Shown in pieces: positions 26,435-35,296 of a DNA stretch of 64,000 nucleotides (the first letter of the stretch is position 1; the number at the start of each line of letters is the position of its first letter). The notes under the pieces were generated by a model. The model was given only the letters and a program-made list of their open reading frames with translations. It had not been told where the DNA came from and did no database searches. Origin of the DNA: Nitrospira sp. (lineage in GTDB: Bacteria > Nitrospirota > Nitrospiria > Nitrospirales > Nitrospiraceae); contig JARFXP010000001.1 of the NCBI GenBank assembly GCA_029194675.1, forward strand, positions 856,001-920,000. The letters are read 5' to 3'. The position numbers and the translations under genes are program-made.

Positions 26435-27319
26435 CTAATCTTCGGCTGTTCCGCCCTGAGCTAAAACCAGGCTCTGAACCTCAGCCACAAGCGCACATAA
26501 TTCTCTCCGCTGTTCCCGCAACTGCTCAACACCAGAACCGGTAGCTGGAGAGACAAGTGCTTGTAAACGGACCGGGAATGCTTTTGGCAGCAGCGGCAAT
26601 TTTACCAATGCTTGTGCGAGTCTCTTTTCCCCCTGGAAGTATTCGCGGTTGAGCGCGAAAATCACCTGAATAACAGCTTGCACGACCCGCTGCACAAGAG
26701 CGCTCGTGTAAATAATGTCGGCTCGCTCGACGGCAGTTCGATAGTGGAAATTCTCCGGCCAGAACATGGCCTCACGCATAAACCGATGAAGGATCGATTG
26801 CCGCATCGGTTCCGGATAAGTCGCCACATCTGTTTTCCAACGCGCCAGTGTCGCATACGGATCTTCGATGATCTGCATCGTTCGAATATCGGCGAGAAGA
26901 ACGTAGTTGAAGAACCCCATGACGGTCCAACCCACATAGTCCCGCCGAATTTTCCCCTGTTGGCACAATGTGATCGTACGCTCGACCTCCTGCGAATTCC
27001 GCAACCAACACTCCACGCGGCGATTTCGATACCAGAAATCGGTACCGCATTCGACAAATGGAGCATCTTGCCCCCACGAATCAACTTGGGAGTCGGCACC
27101 GACAGTCTTCGCGATCAATTCGCTTCTCTGCGGACCCGAGTGAACTTGCTCTGCAAAAAGGTATACGTCGATGTCGGATAGTGCATCAGCGTCTCCCTTG
27201 GCGTAGGAGCCACCGATCGCCATGCCACAAGGCCCCACACTGATCTGCCGCAGGAGAGGCACGAGTTCACACAGATAAACTTCTGGTGTAGTTAGGCTTT
27301 CGCCAATAGGGCTAGTCAT
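26435..27319 (-). CDS. Nucleotidyltransferase-domain protein
   Basis: The pol-beta-type nucleotidyltransferase motif is clear: GGSYAKGDADALSDIDVYLF, with the GS and D-x-D metal site at residues about 38-57. The rest (294 aa) is helical with several Trp and His residues. This matches aminoglycoside-nucleotidyltransferase-like or DUF4037-like proteins that transfer nucleotides to a small molecule or protein. There is no adjacent HEPN partner, so a MNT-HEPN toxin pair is not indicated. The substrate is unknown. Confidence 0.78.
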   Translation of the reverse strand: MTSPIGESLTTPEVYLCELVPLLRQISVGPCGMAIGGSYAKGDADALSDIDVYLFAEQVHSGPQRSELIAKTVGADSQVDSWGQDAPFVECGTDFWYRNRRVECWLRNSQEVERTITLCQQGKIRRDYVGWTVMGFFNYVLLADIRTMQIIEDPYATLARWKTDVATYPEPMRQSILHRFMREAMFWPENFHYRTAVERADIIYTSALVQRVVQAVIQVIFALNREYFQGEKRLAQALVKLPLLPKAFPVRLQALVSPATGSGVEQLREQRRELCALVAEVQSLVLAQGGTAED

Positions 27320-27405
27320 CTTGAAGTAAAACCTGAGTCACGCGTCAACCAATTTACAAACAGCCACGGCCCGACGCTCACCAAGAACATCGCCGGTATC
27401 CAATG

Positions 27406-28581
27406 TTACTTCGCTCGCCGCTTGACGGCATACCCATAGGGGATAGGCCATGAAGGTTCCGAGCCAAGTTCTTGCTGCGCCTTGAGCGCCCAGTACGGCT
27501 CCCGGAGCAGTTCTCGAGCAATGAACACCACATCGGCATCCCCGCCGGTCACGATCTCATCGGCATGGTGAGACTCGGTGATCATCCCAACCGCACCAGT
27601 CATGATTGCTGCCTCGTCCCGGATCTTCCGAGCGAACGGAACTTGGTACCCCTTGGCCACCGGGATACGTGCCTTGGGCACCAACCCCCCGGAAGAGACA
27701 TCGATCAGATCAACACCGAGATCTTTCAAATGCTTGGCGAGGACCACCGATTGCTCGGCATCCCAGCCGCCCTCTACCCAATCAGTGGCTGAAATCCGTA
27801 CAAAGAGAGGAAGTTCCGCTGGCAATAGTTGACGCAGGCTCTCGGCGATTCGGAGCAGAAACCGCATCCGGTTTTCCAGGCTTTCCCCGTAACGGTCCGT
27901 TCGGTGATTACTCAAGGGTGACAGGAACTCGTGCAACAGATACCCGTGGGCCGCGTGGATCTCGATCACCCGAAATCCGGCCATGATGGCTCGACGGGCG
28001 GCGGCCTCGAACGCGGCGACAATTTCATCGATACCGGCTTCATCAAGGGGCATCGGCTTCGGGTCGCCGTCATTGAACGGAATCGGGCTAGGACCGAGGA
28101 CGGTCCAGCCACCCACTGCAGGCATCTTGAGGCTCGCTCCTCCCTTCCAAGGCGGCTCACAACTGGCCTTTCGCCCGGCGTGGCCCAACTGAATGCCAGC
28201 AACCGCCCCTTGGGAGTGAATAAATCGCGCAATGCGCGCGAGCGGCTCGATATGTTGATCCCCCCAGATCCCCATATCTCCTGGCGAAATCCTGCCATCC
28301 GGGCTAACGGCAGTGGCCTCGACCATCACCAGCGCCGCCCCGCCGACGGCACGGCTGCCGAGATGGACCAGATGCCAATCGCTTGCTAATCCATCCATCG
28401 CGACATACTGGCACATGGGGGACATCACGATCCGGTTTCGAAGCGTAATCCCTCTGATCGTCAGCCTGCTGAGCAGATCGATCTCCGGGACTTCTCGGTC
28501 GTGATCCGAGCTGGCTGGACAGCCATGGGCTGCCACATGCGAAACTTGCTGATCGGGTCGTTCGGACATGGGCTTATTCAT
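27406..28581 (-). CDS. NADH:flavin oxidoreductase, Old Yellow Enzyme family (YqjM-like)
   Basis: This TIM-barrel FMN enzyme is about 391 aa. It has RIVMSPMCQYVAMDG at the N-terminus, the active-site pair in EIHAAHGYLLHEFLSPLSNHRTDRYG and a C-terminal FMN phosphate-binding run (VFIARELLREPYWAL). The Cys of the MSPMCQY motif is typical of thermophilic-like (class III) OYE such as YqjM. It reduces activated alkenes with NAD(P)H. The ATG at 28581 follows CAGAGG closely; the longer reading to 28620 has no such site. Cytoplasmic, single gene. Confidence 0.93.
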   Translation of the reverse strand: MNKPMSERPDQQVSHVAAHGCPASSDHDREVPEIDLLSRLTIRGITLRNRIVMSPMCQYVAMDGLASDWHLVHLGSRAVGGAALVMVEATAVSPDGRISPGDMGIWGDQHIEPLARIARFIHSQGAVAGIQLGHAGRKASCEPPWKGGASLKMPAVGGWTVLGPSPIPFNDGDPKPMPLDEAGIDEIVAAFEAAARRAIMAGFRVIEIHAAHGYLLHEFLSPLSNHRTDRYGESLENRMRFLLRIAESLRQLLPAELPLFVRISATDWVEGGWDAEQSVVLAKHLKDLGVDLIDVSSGGLVPKARIPVAKGYQVPFARKIRDEAAIMTGAVGMITESHHADEIVTGGDADVVFIARELLREPYWALKAQQELGSEPSWPIPYGYAVKRRAK

Positions 28582-28665
28582 CCTCTGGTCTCCATGGAAA
28601 AATGTGGATGGGTGCGGCATCTCTATTCAGGCTTATAGAAGTTGCCGAAATCGTTTCTCATATGC

Positions 28666-29133
28666 TCATTGGTCGCCTGAGCGTTGGAGGCTGACACGAA
28701 AACTGTACCCGTGACGTTCGAAGCCCAATGATTCGTAGAAAGCGTGCGCCCGCTCACGCTTCAGGTTCGAGGAAAGCGCGGCCTTATAGCAACCCTTTTC
28801 ACGAGCTACTTCAAGTGCATAGTGGATCATCATCTTTCCGACGCCATGTCCCTGCCAAGCCGGATCGACCGCTACGTCATCGATGACGGCCGACGGCGTT
28901 CCCCAATGGCCCAGATTGTCCATGATCAGCAGAGCGAACGTGCCCACGGTTTGGTCGTTGCAAACCGCGACATAAATCGTGTAGTCGGGGTAGCGCGCCA
29001 TACGTTCGAAGATGCGCTCGGCCTCGGATAGAGGAAGCACCTTCCCATCATCTAAATCCGGTTGTGCATAGAGCCGGAGTATTTCAGGGAGATCGGCCTT
29101 TGACGCTGCACGGCAAGAAAGTAAAGCGTTCAT
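28666..29133 (-). CDS. GNAT-family N-acetyltransferase
   Basis: The 155-aa GNAT fold has the acetyl-CoA pyrophosphate loop in VDPAWQGHGVGKMMIHYALE (Q/R-x-x-G-x-G/A-like). It starts with SCRAASKADLPEILRLYAQP and ends with HAFYESLGFERHGYSF, both typical of the family. It transfers an acetyl group from acetyl-CoA to an unknown amine. No operon partner is obvious; the next gene on this strand (Ogt) starts about 550 bp upstream. Confidence 0.9.
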   Translation of the reverse strand: MNALLSCRAASKADLPEILRLYAQPDLDDGKVLPLSEAERIFERMARYPDYTIYVAVCNDQTVGTFALLIMDNLGHWGTPSAVIDDVAVDPAWQGHGVGKMMIHYALEVAREKGCYKAALSSNLKRERAHAFYESLGFERHGYSFRVSLQRSGDQ

Positions 29134-29199
29134 GTGGCTATCTCTTTATCATGCCAATGACCAAGGCTCAGACCCGCTGGCTAGCCGTCGCTGCAAAGC

Positions 29200-29679
29200 C
29201 TAGACGCACCCTTCCAACGCCAGGAGAGCGAGCTTTTTCGCCAACCCTCCGGCGTAGCCGGTGAGTGAACCGTTCGAGCCGACGATGCGGTGGCAAGGCA
29301 CGATGATGCTGATCGGGTTGCGGCCGGTGGCGGCACCGGCCGCTCGTGCACTACCCGGCCGTCCAGCTCGCCGTGCCAGTTCGCCATACGCGATGGTTTG
29401 ACCGAACCGGACGCCTGCAATCGCCTTCCATACCGCGCGCTGGAACGGCGTGCCCTGCGGCGCGACTTTGACTGAAAACTGCGTCCGCTTGCCGGCGAAA
29501 TACTCCGACAGCTCGCGCTTGGCCTGCCGTAGCGGCTCATGCTTATCGGCTCGTTTCCACTTCTTGTCGATGCGGGGATGATATTTCTGACCGGCGAAAT
29601 AGACACCCGTCAACGCTTGGTCATCGGCAACCAGCAATATGCGTCCACGGGGACTTTGATAATAGTCGTAGCACAACAT
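29200..29679 (-). CDS. ogt: Methylated-DNA--protein-cysteine methyltransferase
   Basis: The active-site motif is PCHRIVGSNGSLTGYAGG, with the acceptor Cys in PCHR. The helix-turn-helix is in PFQRAVWKAIAGVRFGQTIAYGELARRAG, with the DNA-flipping Arg of RAAGAATGRNP. It removes methyl groups from O6-methylguanine in a suicidal reaction. The ATG at 29679 follows AAGGAG and starts two bases after the stop of the Ada/AlkA fusion, so the two alkylation-repair genes form an operon. About 159 aa, normal for the family. Confidence 0.95.
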   Translation of the reverse strand: MLCYDYYQSPRGRILLVADDQALTGVYFAGQKYHPRIDKKWKRADKHEPLRQAKRELSEYFAGKRTQFSVKVAPQGTPFQRAVWKAIAGVRFGQTIAYGELARRAGRPGSARAAGAATGRNPISIIVPCHRIVGSNGSLTGYAGGLAKKLALLALEGCV

Positions 29680-29681
29680 GA

Positions 29682-31136
29682 TTACTCCTTGATCAGTGAA
29701 TGCCAGAGCTGCATCACGGCATACGCGCGCCACGGCCGCCAGGCTTCACCGGCTTCGAGCACGCGGCGCGCATCTTTCTCCTTCAGCGCCTTCATGATGC
29801 CGAGATCGGTATGAGGAAACGCATCCGGCCATGCAAGCGCCCGCATGGCGATGTACTGCGCCGTCCACTCCCCTACGCCAGGCAGCGCACGCAGCCGTTC
29901 CATCGTCGCGTCGAGATCTGCGTGAGGCGTCAGGATCAAATCGCCGTCCGCTACGGCACACGCAAGCGCGATCACTGTGCGTGCACGCGCCGCCGGCATG
30001 CCCAGTCGTGCGATAAGGTCGACCGCCACGCTCGCCACACGTGCAGCGGAAGGGAATACCGTCGTCAGTGTCGCAAACGGCGTCTCGATCGGATCCCCGA
30101 GCGCCGCGGCAAGGCGGCCCGCGATGGTCCGTGCCGCAGCAACGGCCACTTGTTGCCCGATAATCGCACGTACCGCAACTTCGAATCCGTCGAAGGCGCC
30201 GGGAACCCGTATGCCGGGACGACGCTGCGCCAATTCGCCCAACACTCCTGCGATTTCTGTCGGATTGCAGGACAGATCCATGAGCGCCTTGATACGCCCA
30301 AGCAGTGGAGGTAAAACCCGGGCCAGCGAAGAAGAGACAACGACATGGAGCGCCGGCTTTTTCGGCGACAATCCGATCTCGATCCATCCCAAATGGTCCT
30401 TGCCCTCTGCTGTCACACGCACAGTGCGACGGTAACAAAAGCCGTCGAGCATCTCGACACCGGCAATCGCCCGTGCACGGAGAAACGCCCTCATCGCCGA
30501 CCAGTCGTAGGGCGGGCGGAAACTTAGCTCGAAGTTCAAAGCATCGGCGATCGGCATTGCCTTGCCGTTCACGCGCCGACGCAACTGTCCAGGTTGCAGA
30601 TGATAGCGTTGTCTAAAGAGTGCATTGAAGCGCCGCAGGCTCCCAAAACCGCTCGCGAACGCCACTTCAGTGACCGGCAAGCTGGTATCGGTGAGCAGGC
30701 GTTTGGCGAGAAGCAGACGCTGTGTCTGAGCGAACTCCACAGGTGAGACGCCGAACTCGGCGCTGAACGTACGGCGCAGATGCCGGTCGGTGATACCCAG
30801 GCTCGTTGCGACGCCTGCCAATCCGTCCGTATCGAGCGCACGATCCTCGATCAGGCCCGCCGCTGCCTGCGCCACGCGCGTTGTCGCATCCACGCTTGCA
30901 TTGCCCGGCGCGAGCTCGGGACGGCAACGCAGACAAGGTCGGTAGCCGGCTACTTCGGCCGCAGCGGCGGTCGGATAGAAGCGGCAGTTCTCGAATCTGG
31001 GTGGCTTTACTGTGCAGACCGGCCGACAATAGATGCGCGTCGACGAGACCGCGACAAAGAAGCGTCCGTCGAAGCGCGTGTCGCGTGCACGTAATGCGCG
31101 GTAACAAGTGGCGGGATCAATCGTCATGGGTGCCAT
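29682..31136 (-). CDS. alkA: Ada N-domain / AraC HTH / AlkA glycosylase fusion
   Basis: Four parts are visible. There is an Ada-type zinc domain (IYCRPVC then RPCLRCRPE, four Cys) with the methyl-phosphotriester acceptor. An AraC-type HTH follows (ITDRHLRRTFSAEFGVSP and VTEVAFASGFGSLRRFN). Then comes an AlkA N-terminal domain, and finally a HhH-GPD glycosylase (LPGVGEWTAQYIAMRALAWPDAFP, with the catalytic Asp after the hairpin). It combines sensing of DNA alkylation, transcription control and removal of 3-methyladenine. It overlaps the same transcript as ogt. The start may be 31127, 31136 or 31178; none has a strong ribosome site. Confidence 0.92.
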   Translation of the reverse strand: MAPMTIDPATCYRALRARDTRFDGRFFVAVSSTRIYCRPVCTVKPPRFENCRFYPTAAAAEVAGYRPCLRCRPELAPGNASVDATTRVAQAAAGLIEDRALDTDGLAGVATSLGITDRHLRRTFSAEFGVSPVEFAQTQRLLLAKRLLTDTSLPVTEVAFASGFGSLRRFNALFRQRYHLQPGQLRRRVNGKAMPIADALNFELSFRPPYDWSAMRAFLRARAIAGVEMLDGFCYRRTVRVTAEGKDHLGWIEIGLSPKKPALHVVVSSSLARVLPPLLGRIKALMDLSCNPTEIAGVLGELAQRRPGIRVPGAFDGFEVAVRAIIGQQVAVAAARTIAGRLAAALGDPIETPFATLTTVFPSAARVASVAVDLIARLGMPAARARTVIALACAVADGDLILTPHADLDATMERLRALPGVGEWTAQYIAMRALAWPDAFPHTDLGIMKALKEKDARRVLEAGEAWRPWRAYAVMQLWHSLIKE

Positions 31137-31204
31137 TATAGACAGAGCGGGCGGCACCTGCTCGCCATTTTCGGACATGACAATTCGCTAGCCCGGCATG
31201 TCCG

Positions 31205-32389
31205 TCACCCAGGTTTGCTCAAGAGTTTCAGCCACAAAAACCCGATGGCTCCTGCCATCAAGGAAGTCAAAAGAGTGGCCATCTTCGAAGCGCTGATGAT
31301 TTCGGCGTTACCAGCAAAGGCGAGGTTGGTAATGAAGATGGACATGGTAAATCCGATACCGCCAAGCATCCCGGCACCAACAATATGTCGCCAATGCATG
31401 CCGAGCGGCAATCGGCATAGGCCGCTTGTTACGGCTACAATACACAGGCATGTCACCCCCAACGGTTTTCCTACAATCAAACCGACAATGATGCCAATGC
31501 TGTTGGGACCGGTCAACCCGTACAGCCAATCCTCCCCGACAGGCACGCCCGTATTGGCAAGCGCGAAAATCGGCAAGATGATGAAGGCAACTGGTTTGTG
31601 CAATGCATGCTCGAGTCTGTGCGAGGGCGATTCTTCGTCGTCGTCTTTTGCGGAGAAGGGGACGGCGAAAGCCAGCATCACCCCGGCCATCGTCGCATGA
31701 ACGCCCGACTTCAGCATGAGAAACCACATCACTGCGCCGCCACACACATACGGTGCGAGGGACATGGTCCGGAAGAGACGATTCAACGCCAGAAGCAGGG
31801 CCCACAGTGCGACAGCACCCGCCAAAAACCAAACCGAAACATCCTCGGTATAGAACGTCGCGATGATGACGATCGCGCCCAGATCGTCGATGACGGCGAA
31901 GGCCACGACAAATACTTTCAGCGAAGCGGGAATGCGGTTTCCGAGCATGGCCAGAACGCCGAGAGCGAAGGCGATGTCCGTAGCCATCGGGATCCCGATA
32001 CCGGCTTGCGTCGGCGTCCCCCAGTTAAGGGAGAAATGAATCATGGCTGGTGCGGCCATTCCGCCAGCGGCCGCAACAATCGGAAGCAGGGCGGTCCGAA
32101 AGTCTGACAGTTCACCGCTGTATAGTTCGCGTTCGAGTTCCAACCCAATGAGCAAAAAGAAAATCGCCATCAGCCCATCGTTTACCCAATGCTCAAGACT
32201 CAGACCTCCGATATTCGTCTGCCACAGATTCATATAGCCTGCGCCGATTGAGGAATTCGCAACCAGAAGCGACATCGCTGTGCAGATCAGCAGCAGAATT
32301 CCGCCGGATTTCTCCGAATCAAAAAACCGTTGGAAGGTATATGATAGGCGTCGCTGGTGGTCGATCAAGTCTCGGCCAAAGGTTGTCAT
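31205..32389 (-). CDS. nhaA: Na+/H+ antiporter NhaA
   Basis: This 394-aa protein has about twelve membrane helices. NhaA hallmarks are the LEHWVNDGLMAIFFLLIGLELERE region, TDIAFALGVLAML with the ion-binding Asp, and FVVAFAVIDDLGAIVIIATFY with the paired Asp-Asp. It exchanges protons for sodium ions at the inner membrane, giving pH and salt homeostasis. This fits the osmolyte cluster elsewhere in the window, although it is not adjacent. Single gene, with 54 bp to the VOC gene upstream. Confidence 0.95.
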   Translation of the reverse strand: MTTFGRDLIDHQRRLSYTFQRFFDSEKSGGILLLICTAMSLLVANSSIGAGYMNLWQTNIGGLSLEHWVNDGLMAIFFLLIGLELERELYSGELSDFRTALLPIVAAAGGMAAPAMIHFSLNWGTPTQAGIGIPMATDIAFALGVLAMLGNRIPASLKVFVVAFAVIDDLGAIVIIATFYTEDVSVWFLAGAVALWALLLALNRLFRTMSLAPYVCGGAVMWFLMLKSGVHATMAGVMLAFAVPFSAKDDDEESPSHRLEHALHKPVAFIILPIFALANTGVPVGEDWLYGLTGPNSIGIIVGLIVGKPLGVTCLCIVAVTSGLCRLPLGMHWRHIVGAGMLGGIGFTMSIFITNLAFAGNAEIISASKMATLLTSLMAGAIGFLWLKLLSKPG

Positions 32390-32442
32390 CAGGGGTGATG
32401 AAATTCCGATGATGCAGTATTACGATAAGCGTCCCGGTTCGG

Positions 32443-32808
32443 TTAAGAGCTGACACCACTGGTAAACGTCAATCTGTTCCCAAAGGGATCAGTCACCGAC
32501 ATATCCCTGCCCCACGGCATCTCTTCTATTCTCGGTCCGGCGTACTTGTGGTTCTTTGCGAGGAGAGCCTTTTGGAATGCCTCCAGTTCGTTCGTTTCAA
32601 TCCTCATCGCGGCGCCGGGGCAACAGTCTCCATGATGCTCTGATAAATGAAGGATGCAGTCATCCTTTGAGATTTGCAGATAGAGCGGTAAGCCTTCCTC
32701 AAAACGATGTTCCCAATCGATTCTGAAGCCCAGGAAATTGATGTAGAACTCCTTCGCTTTCTCTTCGTCGAATATCCGAAGGATCGGTTTCGTTTTTCCA
32801 AAACCCAT
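32443..32808 (-). CDS. Glyoxalase-superfamily (bleomycin-resistance-like) protein
   Basis: The ATG at 32808 follows GGAGG (8-base spacing) and gives 121 aa: PILRIFDEEKAKEFYINFLGFRIDWEHRF, then LHLSEHHGDCCPGAAMRIET and WGRDMSVTDPFGNRLTF. This is the single-domain VOC pattern of bleomycin-binding and related proteins. The longer reading to 32943 has no supporting site. The substrate is not known. Confidence 0.87.
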   Translation of the reverse strand: MGFGKTKPILRIFDEEKAKEFYINFLGFRIDWEHRFEEGLPLYLQISKDDCILHLSEHHGDCCPGAAMRIETNELEAFQKALLAKNHKYAGPRIEEMPWGRDMSVTDPFGNRLTFTSGVSS

Positions 32809-32981
32809 CGTGATAACCTCCATAGGTCGCATAGCACTGGCACTCCGCAGTCCGCCCGATCGGATCTTCAAAACTCCGCTCCATGCTAACGTAGGCTTTG
32901 GGCTAATAGCGATGGGCAAGCGGACAGACTTCTCAGGCAGCATCTGTGATGTCGATGCACTTGCTTGGTCAGGTTCCCAGA

Positions 32982-33410
32982 TTACTTGGGCGCATAATGG
33001 GCCAGCACACGAGTAATGAGTCCTCGATCATCGAGCTCCATCGTCTCGGCAGCCATGAGGTTGTTCACGCTCTCATAATAGACCGTAAGGCTTCGTACGC
33101 CGAGAAAGACTTTGTGAAGATGGAATGTGAGGTTTGGATATTTTGCCAAGCCCTTTGAGAAGTAATCTATTAAGGCCTCTTTGCCCCTGACAGTTCCGGT
33201 CCGATCATTGAGAAGTTTCACGACGAAAGGGCTGACAAACTCGATCTGCTCATTGTAGTGCCCCATAATGCGACCCAGGTTATGGGAATTCCATGACTCC
33301 AACCACTCGCGAGCAAGTTGATCAGCTCGTTCTTGTGTGAGGTACGCCACTGAGACACCCAGGCTATTCATTAAGCACATTGATGTATCTGAATCTAATG
33401 TCCCCACCAA
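32982..33410 (-). CDS. SnoaL/NTF2-like small protein
   Basis: This 142-aa protein has the NTF2-like cone fold pattern: LAREWLESWNSHNLGRIMGHYNEQIEFVSPF, then GKEALIDYFSKGLAKYPNLTF and two C-terminal strands. Such proteins are isomerases, hydrolases or ligand binders. The likely start is an internal ATG near 33371 (MNSLG) or the first ATG. It ends 5 bp before the carbonic anhydrase stop region on the same strand. A broken second copy of its C-terminal half lies at 35.0-35.17 kb. Confidence 0.82.
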   Translation of the reverse strand: MVGTLDSDTSMCLMNSLGVSVAYLTQERADQLAREWLESWNSHNLGRIMGHYNEQIEFVSPFVVKLLNDRTGTVRGKEALIDYFSKGLAKYPNLTFHLHKVFLGVRSLTVYYESVNNLMAAETMELDDRGLITRVLAHYAPK

Positions 33411-33414
33411 CTCA

Positions 33415-34131
33415 TCATCCGAACGCTGTGACCTTACCGCTGTGTAAGTCGTAGACGGCGCCGACGACCTTCAGTCTTTCCTTCTTTACCGAATCGGCCA
33501 GGATCGGCTCCAGATGCTTGAGCCGCTGAACACCCTGCTCAACGTTGGCCTTAATGGCGTTCTCGAGTATGTCACCCTGTTTATCCTTCACCATCGCGAC
33601 TGCCGGTCTGATCAGATCTACAAGATTGCCGATGGAACCTGGCAGGGCATCCTTATCATCAATGTGCTTGATGGCAGCCTTGACGGCACCGCACTGGCTA
33701 TGACCCAGCACGATGATCAACCGTACGCTGAGTTCCGCAACGGCATATTCTATGCTTCCCTTCACAGAAGCGCCCGCACCGGAGATCACGTTCCCGGCTA
33801 CACGGACCACGAATAGATCTCCTACACCCTGATCGAAGATCAACTCAGGTGCAACCCGTGAGTCCGCACAGCATACAATAACGGTAAGTGGAGCCTGGCC
33901 CTCTGCAAGCGGCACGAAGTCCTCTGGCTTCCGGCGCGGATGAGCAAGATCTCCCTTCATAAACCGCTTGTTGCCCTCAAGCAATTGAGTCAGCACCATA
34001 TCCGCGTCCCGCCCGCCCCTCGGTGGGTCGGCCGCCCGCCCCATCGTCGAAATGGCGAGGCCGGCTGCGCCAGCTGCTAGTCCGGAAAGCCGTATGAACT
34101 CACGGCGGGACACCGATTTCGGAATTTGCAT
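33415..34131 (-). CDS. Tat-exported beta-class carbonic anhydrase
   Basis: This 238-aa protein starts with a twin-arginine signal (SRREFIRLSGLAAGAAGLAIS) and is therefore probably folded before export to the periplasm. The beta-class zinc site is present: CADSR (Cys and Asp-Arg dyad), then HSQCGAV (His and Cys ligands). It interconverts carbon dioxide and bicarbonate. An exported enzyme could help carbon supply or pH control outside the cytoplasm, which fits a CO2-fixing lifestyle. There is a good AAGGAGA ribosome site. Upstream are remains of a LysR gene on the same strand. Confidence 0.93.
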   Translation of the reverse strand: MQIPKSVSRREFIRLSGLAAGAAGLAISTMGRAADPPRGGRDADMVLTQLLEGNKRFMKGDLAHPRRKPEDFVPLAEGQAPLTVIVCCADSRVAPELIFDQGVGDLFVVRVAGNVISGAGASVKGSIEYAVAELSVRLIIVLGHSQCGAVKAAIKHIDDKDALPGSIGNLVDLIRPAVAMVKDKQGDILENAIKANVEQGVQRLKHLEPILADSVKKERLKVVGAVYDLHSGKVTAFG

Positions 34132-34159
34132 GACATGTCTCCTTTGAAATCAGCAGTCA

Positions 34160-34528
34160 GGTCCAACACTTTTTTCGTTCGACAACACAAGGCACTCTGC
34201 TTTCCGATGAAGCTCACAAACGTTCGTGCTTTGGTCGGGAAACTGAATCTCCTTTCGTGTTGATAGTGGATGCTTTTGGGGAAGAAGCACTCCCAACTCT
34301 TTGGAATCCACCTCATGGCTTTCGAGTTCGGCAGCCGAGGTCACTCCTTCCACAAAGCCCACATCAAAACGCCCATCTTTTACATATTCGGCGATTTCTT
34401 TACTCGATTTCGCTCAAAGATCAAGCGTAATCTTTCGTAATCTTTGGAAAACGACTTTGGAACTCGTCAATAACTGCTGAGAAGCGAACCATAAACGCCG
34501 CTCTCGAAAATCCAATCTTAAGGACGCC
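34160..34528 (-). pseudogene. LysR-type regulator remnant
   Basis: The frames here give the start of a LysR effector-binding domain: GVLKIGFSRAA, FSAVIDEFQSRFPKIT, KEIAEYVKDGRFDVGFVEG, then LGVLLPQKHPLSTR. The DNA-binding domain is missing. A 10-bp tandem duplication (CGTAATCTTT twice at 34426-34445, plus strand) shifts the frame. Just beyond it, an in-frame TGA at 34414-34416 stands where an Arg codon is expected. A further shift near 34215 leads to FVSFIGKQSAL. It is decayed beyond function. Whether it ever regulated the carbonic anhydrase gene is unknown. Confidence 0.75.
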
Positions 34529-34607
34529 GGTTGTCTAACCCTGAAAATCAGCTGTCGATTTTCAGCTCATCTCACTATGTTACGTTATGTCACGGGAGAG
34601 GTAACTC

Positions 34608-34985
34608 ATGAAATATCTGTTGCTGGTTCACCACAACGAGGACGCCTTTAACAAGATCCCGGAAGCCGAGCGGAAGGACATGCTCGCCGAATCCATCCGG
34701 CTCTGTCACCAGCTCGACGGGAAAGGGCAATACGTCCATGCCTCGCCTCTGCAACCTGAGGCGACAGGAATCGTCGTTCGGGTACGCAAGGGAAAGGCAA
34801 CGGTAACCGATGGACCGTTCGCTGAGACAAAAGAGCAGCTCGCCGGCTACTTTCTCATCGAAGCTCAGGATCGTGATGATGCCGTTCGTATCGCCAGGCT
34901 GGTACCAGGTGCTCGCATTGGGACAGTGGAGGTTAGGCCGTTAAGGGAAGTCACCGGCTTGCCGGGAGAAGAGAAACGACCATGA
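34608..34985 (+). CDS. YciI-family (YCII-related) protein
   Basis: This 125-aa protein has the typical start MKYLLLVHHNEDAFNKIPE and the family core TVTDGPFAETKEQLAGYFLIE with the conserved D-G-P-F. YciI-like proteins are small dimeric enzymes or sensors, often encoded beside ECF sigma factors. No sigma gene is next to it here. A GGGAGAGG ribosome site precedes the ATG. Immediately downstream is a broken SnoaL fragment on the other strand. Confidence 0.9.
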   Translation: MKYLLLVHHNEDAFNKIPEAERKDMLAESIRLCHQLDGKGQYVHASPLQPEATGIVVRVRKGKATVTDGPFAETKEQLAGYFLIEAQDRDDAVRIARLVPGARIGTVEVRPLREVTGLPGEEKRP

Positions 34986-34999
34986 GCCAGCTTCCTTTC

Positions 35000-35168
35000 G
35001 CCATGAGCTGCACGGCGCCCGCCCACCTCATCAGGCTCGACAGGAGAGATCGTATGAAAAGCGTGGTTGTAAATCGCCATACTTCGCCCGCCGGGAAGGA
35101 CCTTATGGAGATGAGATGGAAGGTTTGGTACTTGACTAAGCCTTTGGAGAAATGAGCCACCAGCGTTT
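35000..35168 (-). pseudogene. SnoaL-like C-terminal fragment
   Basis: Read with one small frameshift this gives HFSKGLVKYQTFHL then HKVLPGGRSMAIYN. This parallels YFSKGLAKYPNLTFHL and HKVFLGVRSLTVYY of the intact gene at 33.0-33.4 kb. Only about 50 residues remain and no start is left. It is a decayed paralogue or duplication remnant. Confidence 0.6.
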
Positions 35169-35296
35169 ATGGCTCATTGTCCGACTGGATGTTCGCTGAA
35201 CTGTCGACTGCTCTCGCCGATTACTGGCTATCGATACCGAGGGGAGGATGGCTCGCCGGACCGGTTGGATTCAACGACCGCTCAGATTTCGCCTCC

